NCBI GenBank assembly: GCA_964511665.1
Contig: CAZEHA010000002.1
Span: 84,300-148,299 of the forward strand
Length of the DNA stretch: 64,000 nucleotides
Origin: JAGOEF01 sp964511665
GTDB lineage: Bacteria; Bacteroidota; Bacteroidia; Bacteroidales; ML635J-15
Reading direction: 5' to 3'
Of the stretch, positions 33,136 to 42,312 are shown one piece after another. How positions within the stretch are numbered: position 1 is the first letter of the stretch; each line of letters begins with the position of its first letter. The translations under genes were made by a program, and so were the position numbers. The notes below the pieces were generated by a model, which did not search any database, was not told where the DNA came from, and saw nothing but the letters and a program-made list of their open reading frames with translations.

Positions 33136-34548
33136 CTAGTGTGTGCGTTGGTTCCGTTGATTATGTATATACAGACCCGAAGGCCAGTTTTCGGTATTAA
33201 TATCAATTTTATTTTCAGTGTGTGATAGATCGACCTGTTCCGAATAAATAAGCTCGCCCGACAAACTGACTATATTCACACATACATTTTCAGAAATATT
33301 GGAACTGCATTGAATGTTCAGAACACTGTGAGCAGGTACTGGATATAACATCCACTCCCGATTCAAGGTTTTTGTAGGGATGTTCACATTTTCGGGTTTC
33401 AAAATATTTACAATTACCCCTTCTATTACAGTAAGTCCCATTTGCATTTCGGCAGGCATCAGATACCAACCGTTGTAATATTCGCCATAGCCATAGTCGA
33501 GATGAAAGTATCCATCGCTGCGATAACCATCAATAACCAAATTATGGCCTGATGTATTGGTTTCGTCAACCACGGCAAGGTGCACCGGATATCCCTGTTT
33601 AATATTTTGAATAATACTATCGTATATACCCGGTTCATCAGGATACATAAGAGTTGCTTGATTGCATGCAAAACGAAGATATCCGTTGTAAGCCTGACTT
33701 ACCCAAAATGTACCCGAACCCTGAGAAGTGTAAACCTGCCTCATAGCCACACCACAAGCAAAACTTAGTGCAGCTTTATCGTTATCGGTGATAATGTCAT
33801 TGTTCTCATAATGAACACTTAAGGTATCAAGGTATTTATTAAGCTGATCAAACGAAGGAAATCCCACAGTTTGCCAGTCGTTGTCGATATAATAGTTTCG
33901 CCCTGCATAGGAATGGTAATAATCGTCGTCGTCGGTAAATTGTATGTTATTGGTGGTAGCATGGAAATTCATAATCATAGCCATAGCAGTTGCAGGGCAA
34001 CCCGTATAGCTTCGAGAATGGCTTACCGGATCGATGGGGCACATATTCCAATAGGGTGCCGCCTGGTTCCAACTTGAAACAATCCATCCCTCCTGCCCTT
34101 CTGGCCATTGCTCGGGTTCGCCTTTTGCCCGAAGTGGTATAGCCGAAACCGTTAAACCAAATGGCATTCGTTGGTCGCCATGCTTTGGGCAAATATTTGA
34201 GGCTTCGATTTGCAATAGTGCATCGGTAACCAGCAAGCGATATAACGGATTATCGACCGACAACGGGCCAAAATTACTTTCGGTGGAGAAAGCCTTTATT
34301 GCAGGTAAATATTTTTTCGCGCCAACCAGCACATAACCATTAGGGGCAAGGTTTGTCAGGAACCATAAGGTATCGTTGTTAAACACCAATGGCTTCTCTT
34401 CAAGCACAGAATACCCCTTGAATTTGGCTTCCGACTCTAGAAAAAGCTTGGTTAACAGCTTTGCATCCGGTTCGCAAAGTTGTTGCGAAAAAATGTGACC
34501 ACCCAATACAATGGCAAACAATGTGATAAAACAACGATGTAACTTCAT
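33136..34548 (-). CDS. C10 family (streptopain-like) cysteine protease, C-terminus probably truncated
   Basis: A 470-residue secreted protease: signal peptide (about 1-21), propeptide (about 22-130), then the C10 core with the catalytic Cys 184 in GCPATAMAMIMNF and His 335 in GHNLVIDGY. A T9SS type A sorting domain starts near 400 (YPVPAHSVLNIQCSS), but after NWPSGLYI the reading frame ends HNQRNQRTH, without the final Lys-rich strand. The stop lies within a short inverted repeat (33120-33126 with 33137-33143) close to the scaffold gap. It may not be correctly sorted to the surface. Confidence 0.85.
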   Translation of the reverse strand: MKLHRCFITLFAIVLGGHIFSQQLCEPDAKLLTKLFLESEAKFKGYSVLEEKPLVFNNDTLWFLTNLAPNGYVLVGAKKYLPAIKAFSTESNFGPLSVDNPLYRLLVTDALLQIEASNICPKHGDQRMPFGLTVSAIPLRAKGEPEQWPEGQEGWIVSSWNQAAPYWNMCPIDPVSHSRSYTGCPATAMAMIMNFHATTNNIQFTDDDDYYHSYAGRNYYIDNDWQTVGFPSFDQLNKYLDTLSVHYENNDIITDNDKAALSFACGVAMRQVYTSQGSGTFWVSQAYNGYLRFACNQATLMYPDEPGIYDSIIQNIKQGYPVHLAVVDETNTSGHNLVIDGYRSDGYFHLDYGYGEYYNGWYLMPAEMQMGLTVIEGVIVNILKPENVNIPTKTLNREWMLYPVPAHSVLNIQCSSNISENVCVNIVSLSGELIYSEQVDLSHTENKIDINTENWPSGLYIHNQRNQRTH

Positions 34549-34919
34549 TAAAAATAATTTTTGTGAACCTATAAAAAAATACGATTCATTGTCTTAAAAT
34601 TATCTTAATGAATTGTCATTATTGCTATTGTAAATCATTAACTTATTGACTGCATATTAATTAACAACCGATAAGCATTGTAACTGAATGCAATTGAGAC
34701 AGAATCTTGAAGCATATCGGCATATTTCATCATACCACAATATTCACATTGAGCGTTGTTAATTGGTATTAACGAGTGATAAAATCTTCTTGTAAATTCG
34801 TTCGCCATTGTAATTTAGCGAATAAGCGTTATCTCCAGGTTGAACACACACAACATCGGTGTTATTTTACACACTACAGTTCATTTCTAAAAAACTATGA
34901 TTTCAAAGAATTATCAATA
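34549..34919. other. Gene-free stretch
   Basis: 371 bases, AT-rich, between the C10 protease start and the DUF4348 stop. I see no ORF, RNA fold or repeat that I can support. A weak TATTTTTT -7-like element for the protease lies about 30 bases upstream of its start on the minus strand. Confidence 0.5.
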
Positions 34920-35369
34920 CTATAAATTCATATCTGTTCTCTCGGTAAGATACCATTTACCGTCGGTTAATTCGAAAGCATAACTAACACCAAAACCACT
35001 GTTTGGAATATAAATTTTATGCTCTACCCTGTTGCTTGTTTCGTTTTTCTCAATACTAAAATCAGATGTATCTATATTGTCGATATGCGTTAACATCGAC
35101 CAGTTTTCTGCTGACCATGCTTCTTCCGATTCATAATCGGTAATATTGGAACCTTTTATCGGGAACTGTATTCTCTGCATTTGGAATGATTTATCAGAGA
35201 CGAAGTTCTCATAGAAATCGGCAAATACTTCTGATGTTTCACTAACACTTTGGTGGTTTTCTGTTACCGATTCCGATGAATCTGCAGTTTTAGTTTGAGA
35301 ACTATTGCTGCACGAGATCAGTATAAGAACAAGTGCTGCAACAGCCATTAACGGTCTGATTTTTTTCAT
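34920..35369 (-). CDS. DUF4348-like lipoprotein
   Basis: A 149-residue lipoprotein (signal ending LILISC near residue 20). After a Ser/Thr-rich linker comes a domain with FADFYENFVSDKSFQMQRIQFPI, the pattern of DUF4348 proteins, and a closing FELTDGKWYLTERTDM. The fold is probably NTF2-like but the function is unknown. The ATG at 35369 begins the signal peptide; 35378 is an in-frame alternative. The next gene upstream (23-base gap) is another lipoprotein, likely co-transcribed. Confidence 0.72.
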   Translation of the reverse strand: MKKIRPLMAVAALVLILISCSNSSQTKTADSSESVTENHQSVSETSEVFADFYENFVSDKSFQMQRIQFPIKGSNITDYESEEAWSAENWSMLTHIDNIDTSDFSIEKNETSNRVEHKIYIPNSGFGVSYAFELTDGKWYLTERTDMNL

Positions 35370-35392
35370 ACTAGACAATTTTTAGTAGTTTA

Positions 35393-36241
35393 TTACTTGT
35401 ATATCGACTGAATATCTTTCAGTATTTCGTAAACAGTTTGCATATTTCCCTCCTTGTTGCGTCTCATCCAAAACGACCATGCATCATCGCAGTAGTAGCT
35501 ATCATATCTATCGATGTTAAGATATTGACAAATCAATTCTGACAGGCGATTGCTGTCGAAACCATATGCAGGGTTGCATACCTCGAAGTAAGTTTCCTCT
35601 CCGTCGAAATACAGTATTCCGGTGGCAGTATCGGCATGATTATATGCAAGTGTGAGTAATTCACTGTAATTGTCAATTTCTGTAAGCTTCTCATACACAT
35701 ATATCCTACTGTTTACTTCCTCATCGATAAGCAAATCTTCATACAATTGTTTCGACACAAGCTCAGTTAATCTAGGTTTATAAGTCTCATACAGCGATTT
35801 AAGATTATCGGGGCTTCTGTCGATTTTATAAATTGCATATGCAATCATCCGTTCTTTTTCGGGCTGTTGGTTCTCGTCTTTATAATACCCCAAATGCCTT
35901 TCGTTTTCATCAACAAATTCAGGTAAGGCATTGTACACATACCAAAAATAATTCGATAGTAAACCCCTACTCACCGGATTATGCGCAGCCAAAACATATT
36001 TTGTTGCATAAGCTTCCATCACATCAATCGATTCTTTTGTGAGGCTTTTTGCCTTGGTTTTCAACACTTCATCAAAACTTTTTTCTTTGGCTTGCGGCAC
36101 ATCAGAATAGTGGGCCACAACTTTTGTATGTTCAACCGATTGCGGCTCTTCGTTTGATGACTTTTGCGACTGAGGCTGTTTGCAAGAAAACAAAGAAACT
36201 ACAACAAAAACTAAAACATACCATAAAACAGGCTTCATCAT
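35393..36241 (-). CDS. Lipoprotein of unknown function
   Basis: A 282-residue lipoprotein (MMKPVLWYVLVFVVVSLFSC, Cys near 20). A Gln/Ser/Glu linker precedes a mostly helical domain rich in Tyr, Asp and Glu (LLSNYFWYVYNALPEFVDENE; NRIYVYEKLTEIDNYSELL-like segments). I do not recognise the family. It likely forms a two-gene unit with the DUF4348 lipoprotein. Confidence 0.65.
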   Translation of the reverse strand: MMKPVLWYVLVFVVVSLFSCKQPQSQKSSNEEPQSVEHTKVVAHYSDVPQAKEKSFDEVLKTKAKSLTKESIDVMEAYATKYVLAAHNPVSRGLLSNYFWYVYNALPEFVDENERHLGYYKDENQQPEKERMIAYAIYKIDRSPDNLKSLYETYKPRLTELVSKQLYEDLLIDEEVNSRIYVYEKLTEIDNYSELLTLAYNHADTATGILYFDGEETYFEVCNPAYGFDSNRLSELICQYLNIDRYDSYYCDDAWSFWMRRNKEGNMQTVYEILKDIQSIYK

Positions 36242-36503
36242 TGTACTCTATTTTTAAAGTTAAACAAATAAAATTGCGTCACGCTTGAGAAATAAATGTA
36301 CATTTCTCTTGAGTCACAGTTTGATATAATTAAGGGGTGAAATAATAAGTCACTCAATGTAAGCTGCTTGCAACATCTAAAAATCCATCTCCTCATGGTG
36401 GCAAAAATAGTATTGTTTTTCAAATACCAAAATGAATTGAGAACTTACTGTACTATAATTATACTTACTCTACAATTGTTGTACAGCAAGCAAATTGGCA
36501 GTT

Positions 36504-37271
36504 CTATAGTGGTTTATGGGCGATATACATTTTTTCGTTTCTATCGAGCCGAAACAAATTTATTTCATGTTCCGAAAAGTATTCGGCAGGGTCGAATTCT
36601 TCAACAACAAAACCGGCCTTTTCGAGACGTTTCGGATAATCGCGACCGTGCCAGCGGACATGGTCGTACTGTCCAAATACTTTTTCGCGTTCGGCAGGCG
36701 AAGTAATGCTGACGTCTTCGAAAGTAGTTTCAAGGTCGTTTCTTAACGGGACCTGCATTACCGACCAGGCACCGGGTTTCATAATACGATATATTTGTTG
36801 CATTGCCGCAATATCATCGGGCACATGTTCGAGCACATGATTACACAACACAACATCGAAGCTGTTATCGGGCAACGGAATATTCATTACGTCGAAATGC
36901 AAATCGGCAATGGGCGAATTCAAATCGGCTGTAGTGTAGTGCAGTTGCTGTAACTTTTTAAAATTGCGACGAATCGACTGTTCGGGTGCTATATGCAAGA
37001 CTTTTGCTTCAGAATTTAGTAAACTTGTTTTCCGTTGCAAATACAACCAAAGCATTCGATGACGTTCCAACGACAAACACACAGGGCAAAGGCGATTTAC
37101 AGCACCTTTATTTCCATATGGCAGCAATTTCCTAAGTTTACTTTCACACACAGGACATTGGTATCGAGACCCTTTGTAGAAAGGGCTTACCAGTACCGAG
37201 AATAGATACGAAAATCTTATTAATACCGTCCTGGGAAGATTTCTTACTATAAATTTAATAAAACTTCTCAT
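36504..37271 (-). CDS. Class I SAM-dependent methyltransferase with N-terminal zinc ribbon
   Basis: A 255-residue protein. Two CPVC motifs (CPVCESKLRKLLPYG near 39 and LCPVCLSLERHR near 62) suggest a zinc ribbon. A Methyltransf_11-like Rossmann domain follows (VLHIAPEQSIRRNF, then DVVLCNHVLEHVPDDIAAMQQ). The substrate is unknown; relatives are often found in glycan or lipid loci. It starts 3 bases after the AddA-like gene and is probably co-transcribed, which is an odd pairing. Confidence 0.8.
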   Translation of the reverse strand: MRSFIKFIVRNLPRTVLIRFSYLFSVLVSPFYKGSRYQCPVCESKLRKLLPYGNKGAVNRLCPVCLSLERHRMLWLYLQRKTSLLNSEAKVLHIAPEQSIRRNFKKLQQLHYTTADLNSPIADLHFDVMNIPLPDNSFDVVLCNHVLEHVPDDIAAMQQIYRIMKPGAWSVMQVPLRNDLETTFEDVSITSPAEREKVFGQYDHVRWHGRDYPKRLEKAGFVVEEFDPAEYFSEHEINLFRLDRNEKMYIAHKPL

Positions 37272-37274
37272 AAC

Positions 37275-40200
37275 TTACCAATCAATTGTTTTATTACCCC
37301 TATCGTCGACCTGAACTATTTTATTTAGGGAAACATACCACACAAAGCCTTTGCAATTCTCATATCCCATATCATTAAGCAATTGCATATATGTTTTTAT
37401 CTGGCTTATATGTTTATCAGATGTTTTTAAGCCAAATTTGTAATCGAGCACCTCGATTGAGTTGCCAAATTGCATTACTCGGTCGGGTTTGTTCATGTTG
37501 CCGTCGGGCGACAATATCCAGGCTTCATTGTGCAAATTGTCGAATTCGGTAAACCAAGGTTTTACATTTGTGTTCGACAGTAGATTATGAATATATGTTA
37601 CATGGGCATCCATATCGGCGTTATTGATATATCCGTTGTTAAGCAATTGTTCTACAGCCGGTTGAATATCGTTCAGGCCTCTGATTTTTTCGAAAACGGA
37701 ATGTAATAATATACCCTTTTGGATATCACCCATGGCTTCGCCGGCAAATTTTTTTGTAAACTCACTGTGGGTAATCACCTGTTTTTTATTTTCACTCACA
37801 TTGTGTTCCGGCATAATAATACCAGGCTTGTAATAATATTTTGGTTCAGGAATCGATCCGTATTCAAATAACTCTGTGCCATCGAAATACTTCGACAAGT
37901 CGATAAATCGGTTATCGGTGGCACTATTCGGTTTTTTAAGAATCTCACGCGTATAATCAGCCAACGATTTCGATTTTTTAAGAGGCATACCCATCCATAG
38001 CACTTTTTTTGCACGAGTGGCCGCAACATAAAATAAATTAAGCGAATCGTGACAGAAATGAAGCATTTCTTCGAAATACTCGTTTACAAATAACGATTCA
38101 GCCATTTCGCTTTTATATGTCACCGGCACATAGGGTATAATGCTAAATGCAGTATTCTCGGTATTACACCATAGCAATGGGTTTTTCTCGGGGGTTAAAT
38201 CGAAATTGCCAAAAGGAATAAACACTGCTTCGAAGCCCAGTCCCTTGGCTTGGTGAATGGTAAGTATTTTAACCGCCTGATTGCTGTCGGGCAACGACAA
38301 CGATTTGGTGCAACCTTCGTTTTGCCACCATTCTATAAATGCCATCACCCCAGTTCCTTTTCGCGCCGAAAAATCGGCAGCCAATTCAACAAAAGCATCA
38401 AGAAAAGCAGTGTTTTCGTTTTTTTTATTCAATTCGCCAACACGAATGAAATGCTCGCACAAACTAACCAAATCGCCATGAACCGATTGTGTTAACAAAG
38501 ATACCAATTCAGCAGGGAAAGCTTTTAGTAATTGATTATGCTCGGCTGAAACCGAAAAATCGCTGAATTGGGTATTGCGTCTAATATGTAAACTGTAATT
38601 TACCGAAGCATTAAACAAGGCCATCGAATTGCTAGGTTGTGCCACATAGCTAAGCAAATTTATCAGCACGCTAACTGCTGGATTAGATGCCAGGTTGAGC
38701 GATTCGGCCGAAACAACCGAAAAAGACATCTGTTCATGATTTTCGTTACCTTGCTGATAGTCGAGTAAATAGGAAACTACTCGTTTAGCATCTTTGTTGG
38801 TACGAACCAAAACAGCAATATCTCCCGGTGCATAGCCCATGTGCATTAACTTCACAATTTCAGCGGCCATATATTGCATCGACAATGTTTTCCATTCATC
38901 AACTTTAAGTTCTTCGGGCATGAACCTAATGCTTACGCAGCCACCCTCACCCGCCATGGGGTTTTGAGCAACATCAGAATAATTATCGATGATTGTTTTA
39001 TGCATCCAATCATACGAGCTTTCACCATCTACAGGCAATTCATTATTGATATAATGCTGAACTCTTTCGGCAAGAGCCAAAAACAACGAATTATTAAATT
39101 CAACGATTCGTTGTGCACTGCGATAGTTTTCTTTCAGCACTAATGCTTGTACGTGTAACTGCCTGTGAATTTGTTCAGCCAAAATACGCCAATTCCCATT
39201 TCGCCATCGAAATATCGACTGCTTTACATCGCCTACCACCATATTCAGATTCTTACCATACGACAGGCTTTCGCGCAACAAGGGGAGAAATGCTTCCCAT
39301 TGTTTTTCGCTGGTATCCTGAAATTCATCAATCAAATAGTGTTTCAGTCGGATACCGGTTTTTTCATAAATAAATGGGGTGTCGTTATGCCGTGAAAGAT
39401 CGGATAAGAACAAAGGCGTATCGCCTATAAAGAAACTGTCGTTGGCTGCCATTAAAGCATTAAGCCTTTGCTTCCCGTCGACAACCAAACCAAGCAGATA
39501 CATGTTGTTCAATAACAGATTACAGGTTGTATATTCGGCAAAATCAGATTGTATCCAATCGTTGAACTGATGCATTAAGGCATTCAACTCCGAAAATGCA
39601 CTTCTTATGTTGGCTTTGTGAAGGTTTCCCTTTCCGATACATGTTTCAGCATCATCTAAAGCATCATAAAAGCGTTGCCCTGGTTTTTCTATTTTGTTTT
39701 TCTTATTGAGCTTCAACATTGATGCGATTGCTCCGGCAGACTTATAACTAAAGTCGTCGGTAGTAAACCCATATTTTTTCAATATATCATCGGCATCGCC
39801 GGCAATTGAATTTACATAATCAGTATGCTTTTTTTTAAGCTCTTTTACTATTGCAATAAGTTGACGTACCTTATTTTTATCGGTTTGTTGCAAGCGGTAT
39901 TGCTCATTAATAACTGCAAATTTTTCTTTGTAAAGTTCCTTAAACAATGCGATAAGTTCTTCTCTGAAATCCCATCTACCCGATTCATTCATTTTTACCT
40001 TTACAACATCGAGCACCCAATTGAGAAGTTCAGTGTCAACAGCAGTTTCCTCGATAAGCTGATCAACCGCCTCATGAACCACTGCATTGGAATCGAGTTC
40101 CAGGTTGTAGTTTGCATTCAGATTCATTTCGTGCATAAAAGCCCTGAGAATCTTCTGAAAGAAGCTATCGATTGTCATATACGAAAACCTTCCGTAATCG

Positions 40201-40499
40201 TGCAATATCAATGTTAAAGCCTGTAACGCACGACTCCTGATGAACTTTTCGGAATCGGCATTGCTTTCGGAATTTATTTGAAGATGTTTTAAATAACCGG
40301 AGCTTTGCCCTGAGGCCAGAACATATAATTCATTAACCAGCCTCTCTTTCATTTCTTCGCTGGCTTTGTTGGTAAAAGTTACGGCGAGAAGGTGTTTATA
40401 GTCGTGGGGGTTTTCGATAAGCAGTTGCAAACATTCACAAGTAAGTCGAAATGTTTTTCCTGCTCCCGCAGAAGCCGAATATACCCTGACTTCAGACAT
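37275..40499 (-). CDS. AddA-like UvrD-family helicase / PD-(D/E)XK nuclease
   Basis: A 1074-residue double-strand-break repair enzyme. The Walker A motif SASAGAGKT is at 8-16, Walker B in LIDEFQDTSEKQWEAFLPLL, motif IV-like GDVKQSIFRWRNG and motif VI VAATRAKKVLWMGMP. A C-terminal nuclease has EVLDYKFGLKTSDKHISQI (the D-x-K type core). ATG 40499 gives a normal start; 40547 would add 16 residues overlapping the upstream gene. The usual partner AddB is not adjacent; upstream lies a small lipoprotein (4-base gap). Confidence 0.9.
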   Translation of the reverse strand: MSEVRVYSASAGAGKTFRLTCECLQLLIENPHDYKHLLAVTFTNKASEEMKERLVNELYVLASGQSSGYLKHLQINSESNADSEKFIRSRALQALTLILHDYGRFSYMTIDSFFQKILRAFMHEMNLNANYNLELDSNAVVHEAVDQLIEETAVDTELLNWVLDVVKVKMNESGRWDFREELIALFKELYKEKFAVINEQYRLQQTDKNKVRQLIAIVKELKKKHTDYVNSIAGDADDILKKYGFTTDDFSYKSAGAIASMLKLNKKNKIEKPGQRFYDALDDAETCIGKGNLHKANIRSAFSELNALMHQFNDWIQSDFAEYTTCNLLLNNMYLLGLVVDGKQRLNALMAANDSFFIGDTPLFLSDLSRHNDTPFIYEKTGIRLKHYLIDEFQDTSEKQWEAFLPLLRESLSYGKNLNMVVGDVKQSIFRWRNGNWRILAEQIHRQLHVQALVLKENYRSAQRIVEFNNSLFLALAERVQHYINNELPVDGESSYDWMHKTIIDNYSDVAQNPMAGEGGCVSIRFMPEELKVDEWKTLSMQYMAAEIVKLMHMGYAPGDIAVLVRTNKDAKRVVSYLLDYQQGNENHEQMSFSVVSAESLNLASNPAVSVLINLLSYVAQPSNSMALFNASVNYSLHIRRNTQFSDFSVSAEHNQLLKAFPAELVSLLTQSVHGDLVSLCEHFIRVGELNKKNENTAFLDAFVELAADFSARKGTGVMAFIEWWQNEGCTKSLSLPDSNQAVKILTIHQAKGLGFEAVFIPFGNFDLTPEKNPLLWCNTENTAFSIIPYVPVTYKSEMAESLFVNEYFEEMLHFCHDSLNLFYVAATRAKKVLWMGMPLKKSKSLADYTREILKKPNSATDNRFIDLSKYFDGTELFEYGSIPEPKYYYKPGIIMPEHNVSENKKQVITHSEFTKKFAGEAMGDIQKGILLHSVFEKIRGLNDIQPAVEQLLNNGYINNADMDAHVTYIHNLLSNTNVKPWFTEFDNLHNEAWILSPDGNMNKPDRVMQFGNSIEVLDYKFGLKTSDKHISQIKTYMQLLNDMGYENCKGFVWYVSLNKIVQVDDRGNKTIDW

Positions 40500-40503
40500 A
40501 ATT

Positions 40504-40803
40504 TTAGAAGCTGACGCTAACGGTAGTAGCCTTACACTGCTCAACATTCACCGTAATTGTATTCTCATCGGTGAAACTTATAAAACGCACCGAATAATTG
40601 CCGATTGGTTTTACTACACAATTCTCGGTATTATCGGCAAGGGTTAATGCCCTCACATTATTAATATACACTTCAACATTTCTGCCTGAGTAATTTTGCA
40701 CACAAATTTCACCGGTATTGTTCTGTTCGCAAGGCTCTTTAACACCACACGAAGCCAGATACAGCAAGCCAATCAGCATTGTTATCACCACAGCTCTGTT
40801 CAT
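40504..40803 (-). CDS. Small lipoprotein of unknown function
   Basis: A 99-residue lipoprotein (LLYLASC, Cys near 19) with a compact beta-rich domain containing two further Cys pairs (EPCEQNNTGEICVQNYSG; NCVVKPIGNYSVRF). The pattern suggests a small Ig-like or PEGA-like fold. It ends 4 bases before the AddA-like gene. I see no functional link. Confidence 0.7.
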   Translation of the reverse strand: MNRAVVITMLIGLLYLASCGVKEPCEQNNTGEICVQNYSGRNVEVYINNVRALTLADNTENCVVKPIGNYSVRFISFTDENTITVNVEQCKATTVSVSF

Positions 40804-40888
40804 ATCTTGTTTTTTTCAAAGATAAGAACTTATGTTGACTTTGAACAAAAAATACTTATAATTGTTGCGTAATTGTAAAATTCAGATT

Positions 40889-41596
40889 ATGAAACTATTA
40901 AACATTTTAGCTTTATTTCTGCTTGTTGTAGCTATGTTTTCATCATGTGACGAACCGGATAACCCGCCTTTGGTAGTAGTTTTTAATACCACAGAAATTG
41001 CCAATGGTGGTTTTGAATTGTGGACTACGAAAGTGCAAAACGATGCTCAATTTGAATCACCCTCAGGCGATTACTGGGCAAGTCTCAACAACCTTTCGTT
41101 TATTCAGGCACCGCTTACTATGTTAAAATCGGAGAATGCGTATATTGGGGACTACGCAGTGCGACTCGAAGCCAAAGCTTGGACTGATGAATGGACTTTA
41201 CCAGGGATACTGGTAGCCGGAGACTTTGATGCCAACCGGCCCATAGGTGAAAACTTATTGCAAGGTAAGCCCATTACAATTTCTCCGGGTTCGCTCAGTT
41301 TCTATTACCGCTATTTGCCAGCCAACAACGACACAGCCGTAATTTACAGCAGCCTTACTAAATTTAACAACCTAACTGGCGCCCGCGACACCATTGCCGA
41401 AGCGTCCACTACTATTACAAGCCTGACAGAAGTGTACACCCTTATGGTATTACCTTATGCCTATCGTTCAGAAGCCCGCGACCACGACACCATCAATGTA
41501 ATATTTCTGACTAGTATTTCAGGTGAAAAAATGAAAGCACATGCCGGAAGTATTCTCGAAATTGATGACGTAAAACTGATGATGCCCCGCCAATGA
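40889..41596 (+). CDS. PCMD-domain-like lipoprotein
   Basis: A 235-residue lipoprotein (MKLLNILALFLLVVAMFSSC). The body with IANGGFELWTT, GDYAVRLEAKAWT and ITISPGSLSFYYRYLP resembles the PCMD (putative carbohydrate metabolism) domain of Bacteroidetes surface proteins. ATG 40889 starts the signal peptide; an in-frame TTG at 40862 is ignored. The stop overlaps the next start by 4 bases (ATGA), so the two products are translationally coupled and probably work together at the outer membrane. Confidence 0.75.
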   Translation: MKLLNILALFLLVVAMFSSCDEPDNPPLVVVFNTTEIANGGFELWTTKVQNDAQFESPSGDYWASLNNLSFIQAPLTMLKSENAYIGDYAVRLEAKAWTDEWTLPGILVAGDFDANRPIGENLLQGKPITISPGSLSFYYRYLPANNDTAVIYSSLTKFNNLTGARDTIAEASTTITSLTEVYTLMVLPYAYRSEARDHDTINVIFLTSISGEKMKAHAGSILEIDDVKLMMPRQ

Positions 41597-42300
41597 AACT
41601 GATATTGGCAATTGTTATTTCTACTCTTTCATCTACAGTTATTGCACAACATACGTTTATTTCTGCCGGTTTTACCTATGGTGGCGCTATACCAAATATT
41701 GAGGTCAATAATTCTACAGGAAAACCCGGGTTTGGTGCCACGCTTGCCATAGGCCATTCAATACATGTAAACAATAGAGTATCGATAGAGTCACAACTCA
41801 ATTACTCGCTGCGTCATTTCGGGTACGGGTCAATACAAAGACGCGACACTACTGTAAGTGTCGAATATCAGGGCACAGAAACCCAGATACCCACATTTTA
41901 TACAGTAAATGTAAATGGAAACGTGCATACTCATAATGTGGAATTTGCTGCTCTCACTTCGATACAACTGGGTAAATACTTCTCTCTCGACCTGGGCTTG
42001 TTTCAAAACATTGCTTTTGTGAGACGCGATGCCACCGATATCACTGTGCGAATTGGTGAGGGGGGGGCTGTTCCCGATATTTTTTTAACCGAAAATCACG
42101 GTTCCGATATCAATCGGTTTGAACCGGGTATTAAACTGGGAGGCAGTTTTCATTTCAACGATAAAATATCGTTAAGATTTACAGGCAACCGTTCCATTAC
42201 TCGCTTTTACCGCGAAGATTACATTAAAAACGACGAAGGAGAGCCTGTCTCATTTTATTACACCATGCTTCAAACTTATCTGGTGTATCGGTTCCGGTAA
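41593..42300 (+). CDS. Outer-membrane beta-barrel protein
   Basis: A 235-residue protein with a signal peptide (about 1-18, ending VIAQ) and a body of alternating polar/aromatic strands (NNRVSIESQLNYSLRHFGYG; YTMLQTYLVYRFR at the end), the signature of porin-like OmpX/OprF-type barrels. No specific family is recognised. It is coupled to the PCMD-like lipoprotein. It converges on the adenylate kinase gene with 12 bases between. Confidence 0.75.
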   Translation: MKLILAIVISTLSSTVIAQHTFISAGFTYGGAIPNIEVNNSTGKPGFGATLAIGHSIHVNNRVSIESQLNYSLRHFGYGSIQRRDTTVSVEYQGTETQIPTFYTVNVNGNVHTHNVEFAALTSIQLGKYFSLDLGLFQNIAFVRRDATDITVRIGEGGAVPDIFLTENHGSDINRFEPGIKLGGSFHFNDKISLRFTGNRSITRFYREDYIKNDEGEPVSFYYTMLQTYLVYRFR

Positions 42301-42312
42301 AGCAAACTATGT

